Shown here in pieces: positions 5,967 through 9,283 of a DNA stretch of 9,283 bases (its first letter is position 1; each line of letters begins with the position of its first letter). The stretch lies in the NCBI GenBank assembly GCA_946886375.1, contig CAMPIL010000126.1, positions 1 to 9,283 on the forward strand, read 5' to 3'. The DNA is from an uncultured Phycisphaerales bacterium. Its GTDB lineage: Bacteria; Planctomycetota; Phycisphaerae; Phycisphaerales; SM1A02. A model generated the notes under the pieces. It made no database searches and was not told the DNA's origin. It saw only the letters and a list, made by a program, of their open reading frames with translations. Position numbers and translations under genes: made by a program.

Positions 5967-7045
5967 TGAAACGCGAGGGATTGATCTGGCTGGTTGTTCT
6001 CGCGATCGGCGTGGTCCTGCTGGCGATTCGCATGTCGCTTCCCGGCGGCGTGGGGAAAGAATATGTGCGTGAGGTGCCCAAGACCTACGTGCAGGTGACG
6101 CGTCCGGTCGAAGGAACCGATCGAAGCGAAACAGTGTGGGTGCAAGCCGATCTTCCGGAGGCCACCGCGAACGGCGTTTCACGCACTGCGGAGCAACCCG
6201 TTTCGTGGACGACCTACGAAGCCGCTTATGAGCGAGATGTGGCGACGGGCAACAAGGTCTATTTCAGTTGGAGTCGAACGCTTGGGACGTGGCTGGCGGC
6301 GTTCCTCACCCTTTCGATCTTCTCATTCCTCTATCGCGACAATCCGTTCTACAAACTCGCTGAATCCCTTTTCATCGGCGTGTCCGCAGCGTATTGGATG
6401 GTCGTGCAGTTCTGGAGCGTGATCGTCCCCAATCTGCTGGGCAATCTCATTCCCATGCCTGTGCGCGACTGGGCCATGCCCGGCCTGGAAACCACGCACC
6501 CGCACCTGGTGTACATCGTTCCGCTGATTCTTTCGGTGATGCTGCTGTGGCGATTGATGCCGGCGGGCGGGTGGATTTCGCGCTGGCCGCTGGCGTTCTT
6601 TATCGGCGTGTTCGCGGGTCTGCGGATGATTCAGTTCATCCAAGCCGACTTCCTCAATCAGATTCGCAACGGCATCCTGCCTCTTATCGTGACCAGCGCT
6701 GATTGGATTCGCGCGTTCCCCGATGCGGCGGCAGAAGTCGGGGGCAATCCGACCTGGCAGCCTTGGACCACCTCCATCTGGAACATCATTTCCGTGCTGG
6801 GCGTGCTGGCGTGTTTGACGTACTTCTTCTTCTCCATCGAGCACAAGGGAGTGGTCGGCCGGGTGGCACGCGTGGGCACTTGGATTCTCATGATCACCTT
6901 CGGCGCGATGTTCGCATTCACCGTGATGGGACGCATCGCGCTCTTGACCGGGCGATTGGAGTTCCTGTTCATCGACTGGCTGCGGCTGATTGATCCCGCA
7001 GGCACCCGCAGCGCTGTGGCGGCGACGGTGGGCATTCTGTGGTGA
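5966..7045 (+). CDS. Polytopic membrane protein (about 7-8 helices), unknown function
   Basis: 359 residues. ATG 5966 overlaps the preceding TGA by one base, and GGGAGG at 5954-5959, within the end of the previous gene, is the ribosome-binding site. One membrane segment at about 7-23 is followed by an 80-residue hydrophilic stretch (30-100), likely extracytoplasmic, and then by hydrophobic segments at about 105-123, 134-156, 181-197, 205-225, 269-290 and 303-325, with a further hydrophobic patch near 331-340. A Trp/Pro-rich segment (NPTWQPWTTSIWN) precedes the sixth segment. I recognise no family. As the last gene of the unit it probably supplies the largest membrane subunit. An inverted repeat lies beyond it. 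Confidence 0.85.
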   Translation: MKREGLIWLVVLAIGVVLLAIRMSLPGGVGKEYVREVPKTYVQVTRPVEGTDRSETVWVQADLPEATANGVSRTAEQPVSWTTYEAAYERDVATGNKVYFSWSRTLGTWLAAFLTLSIFSFLYRDNPFYKLAESLFIGVSAAYWMVVQFWSVIVPNLLGNLIPMPVRDWAMPGLETTHPHLVYIVPLILSVMLLWRLMPAGGWISRWPLAFFIGVFAGLRMIQFIQADFLNQIRNGILPLIVTSADWIRAFPDAAAEVGGNPTWQPWTTSIWNIISVLGVLACLTYFFFSIEHKGVVGRVARVGTWILMITFGAMFAFTVMGRIALLTGRLEFLFIDWLRLIDPAGTRSAVAATVGILW

Positions 7046-7070
7046 GCAGCCAGCTGGAGAGGGCAGGCGT

Positions 7071-7134
7071 CAGGGATTCAGGGGTTTAGCGACCGGATGA
7101 TGGTCCTCACCCCAAACCCCAGCCCTAATCCCTG
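7071..7134 (+). terminator. Imperfect inverted repeat after the membrane cluster; possible terminator
   Basis: CAGGGATTCAGGGGTTT at 7071-7087 pairs imperfectly with AAACCCCAGCCCTAATCCCTG at 7114-7134 around a 26-base loop. There is no T-run directly after the second arm, so intrinsic termination is uncertain. The arm also resembles the GGGATT-type dispersed intergenic repeats of GC-rich genomes. The remainder of 7046-7145 shows nothing else I can support. Confidence 0.35.
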
Positions 7135-7145
7135 CTCTGGGTTCG

Positions 7146-7174
7146 TTGACATTCGCGGGGTGCGTTTTTACACT
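7146..7174 (+). promoter_or_regulatory. Sigma70-type promoter for rpmF-plsX-fabH
   Basis: A perfect TTGACA at 7146-7151 and TACACT at 7169-7174 are separated by exactly 17 bases. They lie in the intergenic region about 70 bases upstream of rpmF. Transcription would start near 7181, leaving a leader of about 63 bases. This is the best promoter match in the window. Confidence 0.7.
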
Positions 7175-7243
7175 AGTGACTTCCCTCCGTGACTTTCCCG
7201 GCCCGGCCTTTCGGTCTGGTTGCCTCAGTATCAGGACCTTCCA

Positions 7244-7426
7244 ATGCATCCGTGTTTCCGAACATCTCCCACCCGCAAGGGTAAGCGTCGCTCGCATCAT
7301 GCCTTGAAGGCCCAGCATTCGGTTCGCTGCCCCAATTGCCAGGCCGCCAAGCGGCCGCATCAGGCCTGCCCGAGTTGTGGGTACGTTCGGCCAGGGCTGC
7401 TTATCAAGACCGGCGGAGAAGAGTAA
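7244..7426 (+). CDS. rpmF: 50S ribosomal protein L32
   Basis: 60 residues, typical of L32, a small protein of the large ribosomal subunit. The N-terminus is basic (RTSPTRKGKRRSHHALK), matching the conserved R-x-x-K-RR-x-H stretch. It is followed by a zinc-ribbon with four cysteines, C29-x2-C32 and C42-x2-C45 (CPNC and CPSC), and GY shortly after, as in the family. ATG 7244 is chosen because AGGA at 7233-7236 precedes it at a usable distance, and the in-frame TTG at 7220 would add a non-conserved extension. The gene is separated from plsX by 6 bases. The rpmF-plsX-fab linkage is conserved in many bacteria and strongly supports the call. Confidence 0.93.
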   Translation: MHPCFRTSPTRKGKRRSHHALKAQHSVRCPNCQAAKRPHQACPSCGYVRPGLLIKTGGEE

Positions 7427-7432
7427 ATCGCC

Positions 7433-8452
7433 ATGCGGATCGGCGTGGACGTGATGGGCGGCGACAACGCCCCCGATGCTATTCTTGACGGCGCTCTGGC
7501 GTCGCTGGAACGGCTCGACGCGTCCGATGAACTGGTCCTCTTTGGCGATGCCAAAATCATCAACGACGCGCTGATCAAGCGCACCCCCAACGGGCCAGCC
7601 AAGGTTTCAGTCGTCCCCACGACTGAGGTTGTGGCAATGGACGAGCCGCCGGTCGAGGCGGTGCGCGCCAAGCCCGACAGTTCCATCACGGTGCTTTGCA
7701 AGCACGCCGGTCGCAAGGCGGACCATCCGCTGGACATCGTGATTTCGGCAGGAAGCACCGGTGCACAGGTGACGGCGGCGCAGATGTACATGCGGCGGCT
7801 GCCCAACGTGCATCGTCCTGGAATCGCCGTCGCCGTGCCGACGTTCACCGGCCCGATCGTGCTGATTGATGTGGGCGCGAACATTGAGCCAAAGCCGCAC
7901 CATCTTGCGCAATATGGCGTGATGGGCGACGTATTCGCCCGGTGCATCCTTGGGTTGAAGAACCCGCGCGTCGCGCTGATGAACGTGGGCGGCGAAGAGC
8001 AAAAAGGCACCGCCGAGATGAAGGAAGCCCGCGACCGCCTGCGCTCGATCGACGACCTGAACTACATCGGCTATGTCGAGGGCCGCGGCGTGTTCAACGG
8101 CGAGGCGGACGTGGTCATCACCGATGGCGTGGTGGGCAATGTCATGATCAAACTCGCTGAGGGCTTGTCGGCCGGCATTTTCAGGGCGATCGGCCGCGAG
8201 GTGTTCCGCATTGACCCGCAACTGGCCGCCCGCCTGGAGCCGGTGGTGAAGTCGATTTACGCCAAGCACGACTATCACGAATACGGCGGGGCTCCCCTGC
8301 TGGGCGTGAACGGCGTGTGCATCATCTGTCACGGTTCCAGCATTGCCCGCACCATCACCAACGCGGTGCTCCGCGCCAAGCAACTGGTGGAATTGCGCGT
8401 GAACGAGGCGATCAGCCAGCGTCTGGGCGCGATGGAAGAGGCCGTGGCGTGA
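7433..8452 (+). CDS. plsX: Phosphate acyltransferase PlsX
   Basis: 339 residues, the normal length for PlsX, which makes acyl-phosphate from acyl-ACP and inorganic phosphate. The acyl-phosphate feeds PlsY for membrane phospholipid synthesis at the cytoplasmic face of the membrane. Diagnostic segments are the N-terminal GVDVMGGDNAP (4-14), VISAGSTGA (103-111), VLIDVGANIEPKP (143-155), the GYVEGRGVFNGEADVVITDG stretch (213-232) with the following GNVMIKLAEG, and the C-terminal GGAPLLGVNG. GGAGAA at 7415-7420, inside the end of rpmF, serves as ribosome-binding site, so translation is coupled to rpmF. The gene is intact, with no unusual residues in these motifs. Confidence 0.97.
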   Translation: MRIGVDVMGGDNAPDAILDGALASLERLDASDELVLFGDAKIINDALIKRTPNGPAKVSVVPTTEVVAMDEPPVEAVRAKPDSSITVLCKHAGRKADHPLDIVISAGSTGAQVTAAQMYMRRLPNVHRPGIAVAVPTFTGPIVLIDVGANIEPKPHHLAQYGVMGDVFARCILGLKNPRVALMNVGGEEQKGTAEMKEARDRLRSIDDLNYIGYVEGRGVFNGEADVVITDGVVGNVMIKLAEGLSAGIFRAIGREVFRIDPQLAARLEPVVKSIYAKHDYHEYGGAPLLGVNGVCIICHGSSIARTITNAVLRAKQLVELRVNEAISQRLGAMEEAVA

Positions 8453-8455
8453 GTC

Positions 8456-8490
8456 GATTTACGATTCGCGATTTCCAACTTACGATTGGG
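8456..8490 (+). repeat. Short degenerate repeat (CGATT / TTACGATT units)
   Basis: Within the 131 bases between plsX and fabH, CGATTTACGATTCGCGATTT is followed by CCAACTTACGATTGGGG, so CGATT occurs four times in about 35 bases. It resembles the short AT-containing intergenic repeat units seen in some planctomycete genomes. The rest of 8491-8583 shows nothing I can support beyond a weak GCGGC/GCCGC stem near 8513-8526. Confidence 0.4.
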
Positions 8491-8583
8491 GCTGAGGGCG
8501 AACTGACGAAGCGGCGATCGGCGCCGCAGATATCAGCAGCCAATTGACGCCGCGCCGTCCGACTGCGTTCGTGTGATCGACCC

Positions 8584-9283
8584 ATGACTTCCGTGCCCCG
8601 CCAATCGTCCACTCCATTGACCGCCGCAGCGCCGTACGGCTTTGGCATTCAAATTGCCGGCGTCGGCTCGGCCGTGCCCGATCGTGTGTTGACCAACGCC
8701 GATCTGGAGAAGATGCTCGACACGTCTGATGATTGGATCGTGCAGCGCACCGGAATTCGGGAGCGTCGCATCGTCGATCCAAAAGTCGCAGGCACCTACA
8801 CGCTTGGCCGCGATGCGCTCGAGCGCGCCTTGGCGGACGCGGGCCTTCAGGGCAGTGATCTGGACATGGTCATCTTCGCGACGGTGACCGCGGAAATGAC
8901 CTGCCCCTCCAACGCATGCCGGGTCGCCTTGGACGTCGGTGCGGTGCCCGCAGGAGCGTTTGATCTTGTCGCGGCCTGTTGCGGCTACGTCTATGCGCTC
9001 AACGTCGGCGAGTCGCTGGTCCGCAGCGGCCGGCACCGGACCGTCGGCGTGATCGGCTGCGATGCCATGAGCACCGTGTGCGATTATTCTGAGCGCAGTG
9101 TGTCGATTCTCTTCGGCGACGCCGCCGGCGCGGTCATCCTCAAGCGCGATGACGCCGATCCATCCGTTGGCTGCCTCTATCAATCGCTGCATTCAGACGG
9201 AACGATGTGGGAATCGCTGTACATGCCGCGGCGATGCAGCGAGGTCCCCGAAAAAGATCACGACAATCCCATCAAACTCGGTT
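8584..9283 (+). CDS. fabH: Beta-ketoacyl-ACP synthase III (KAS III), 3' end outside window
   Basis: The frame is open from ATG 8584 to the window end, giving 233 residues of a protein usually about 320-350 long. KAS III condenses acetyl-CoA (or another acyl-CoA) with malonyl-ACP to start fatty-acid synthesis in the cytoplasm. The hallmarks are IAGVGSAVPDRVLTNADLE (24-42), TSDDWIVQRTGIRERRI (47-63), the active-site segment LVAACCGYVYAL with catalytic Cys132 (the next residue is Cys instead of the common Ser), and FGDAAGAVIL. The His and Asn of the triad would lie beyond 9283. The first 19 residues before YGFGIQIAGVG are a non-conserved extension, so the true start could be slightly different. 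No strong Shine-Dalgarno is seen. Its place after rpmF-plsX is the classical arrangement. Confidence 0.95.
   Translation, partial: MTSVPRQSSTPLTAAAPYGFGIQIAGVGSAVPDRVLTNADLEKMLDTSDDWIVQRTGIRERRIVDPKVAGTYTLGRDALERALADAGLQGSDLDMVIFATVTAEMTCPSNACRVALDVGAVPAGAFDLVAACCGYVYALNVGESLVRSGRHRTVGVIGCDAMSTVCDYSERSVSILFGDAAGAVILKRDDADPSVGCLYQSLHSDGTMWESLYMPRRCSEVPEKDHDNPIKLG

Noticed and set aside
8513..8526. GCGGC/GCCGC stem as a terminator between plsX and fabH
   Set aside because: The stem is only 5 bases, has no T-run and is expected by chance at this GC content.

Overview
The window is GC-rich bacterial chromosome with long, tightly packed plus-strand genes. It fits a member of the Planctomycetota, probably Phycisphaerae-like. 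The support is the rpmF-plsX-fabH block, the style of the L32 protein, a four-helix-bundle (23S rRNA intervening-sequence type) gene flanked by heptamer repeats, and a cluster of uncharacterised membrane proteins. The taxonomic call is inference from gene content and no rRNA is present. All genes I accept are on the plus strand.

Layout. (1) 2-2272 is an accessory-looking stretch. It holds the 3' end of a secreted or Fn3-like hypothetical gene, a four-helix-bundle gene lying between CTGACCT-type heptamer arrays, and a GNAT-like protein with a long lysine/alanine-rich tail. (2) 2321-7045 is a compact five-gene unit. It encodes a cytoplasmic protein with a barrel-sandwich-like N-terminus and KOW-like C-terminus, a DUF6754-like membrane-anchored protein, a six-helix membrane protein, a double-anchored protein with an extracytoplasmic alpha/beta domain, and a seven- or eight-helix membrane protein. 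Spacing is 4, 17, 4 and -1 bases, so this is almost certainly one operon, plausibly encoding a membrane complex of unknown function. (3) 7146-9283 has a near-consensus sigma70 promoter followed by rpmF (L32), plsX and the first part of fabH, the classic link between ribosome/phospholipid synthesis and fatty-acid initiation.

The most striking feature is a 77-base run of pure A/T at 3080-3156, inside the first gene of the membrane cluster. It introduces five in-frame TAA stops, yet the reading frame is the same on both sides and the number of codons matches what I recall for intact relatives. Each codon can be read as a normal GC-rich codon if every C had become A and every G had become T. Read that way, it restores a conserved-looking peptide (FGxIAMAxRTFxLL...). 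The tract therefore looks like the true gene collapsed onto a two-letter (A/C to A, G/T to T) alphabet, not like an insertion. A base-calling or consensus artefact is the leading explanation. If the reads confirm the tract, it would be a mutation pattern I know no mechanism for.
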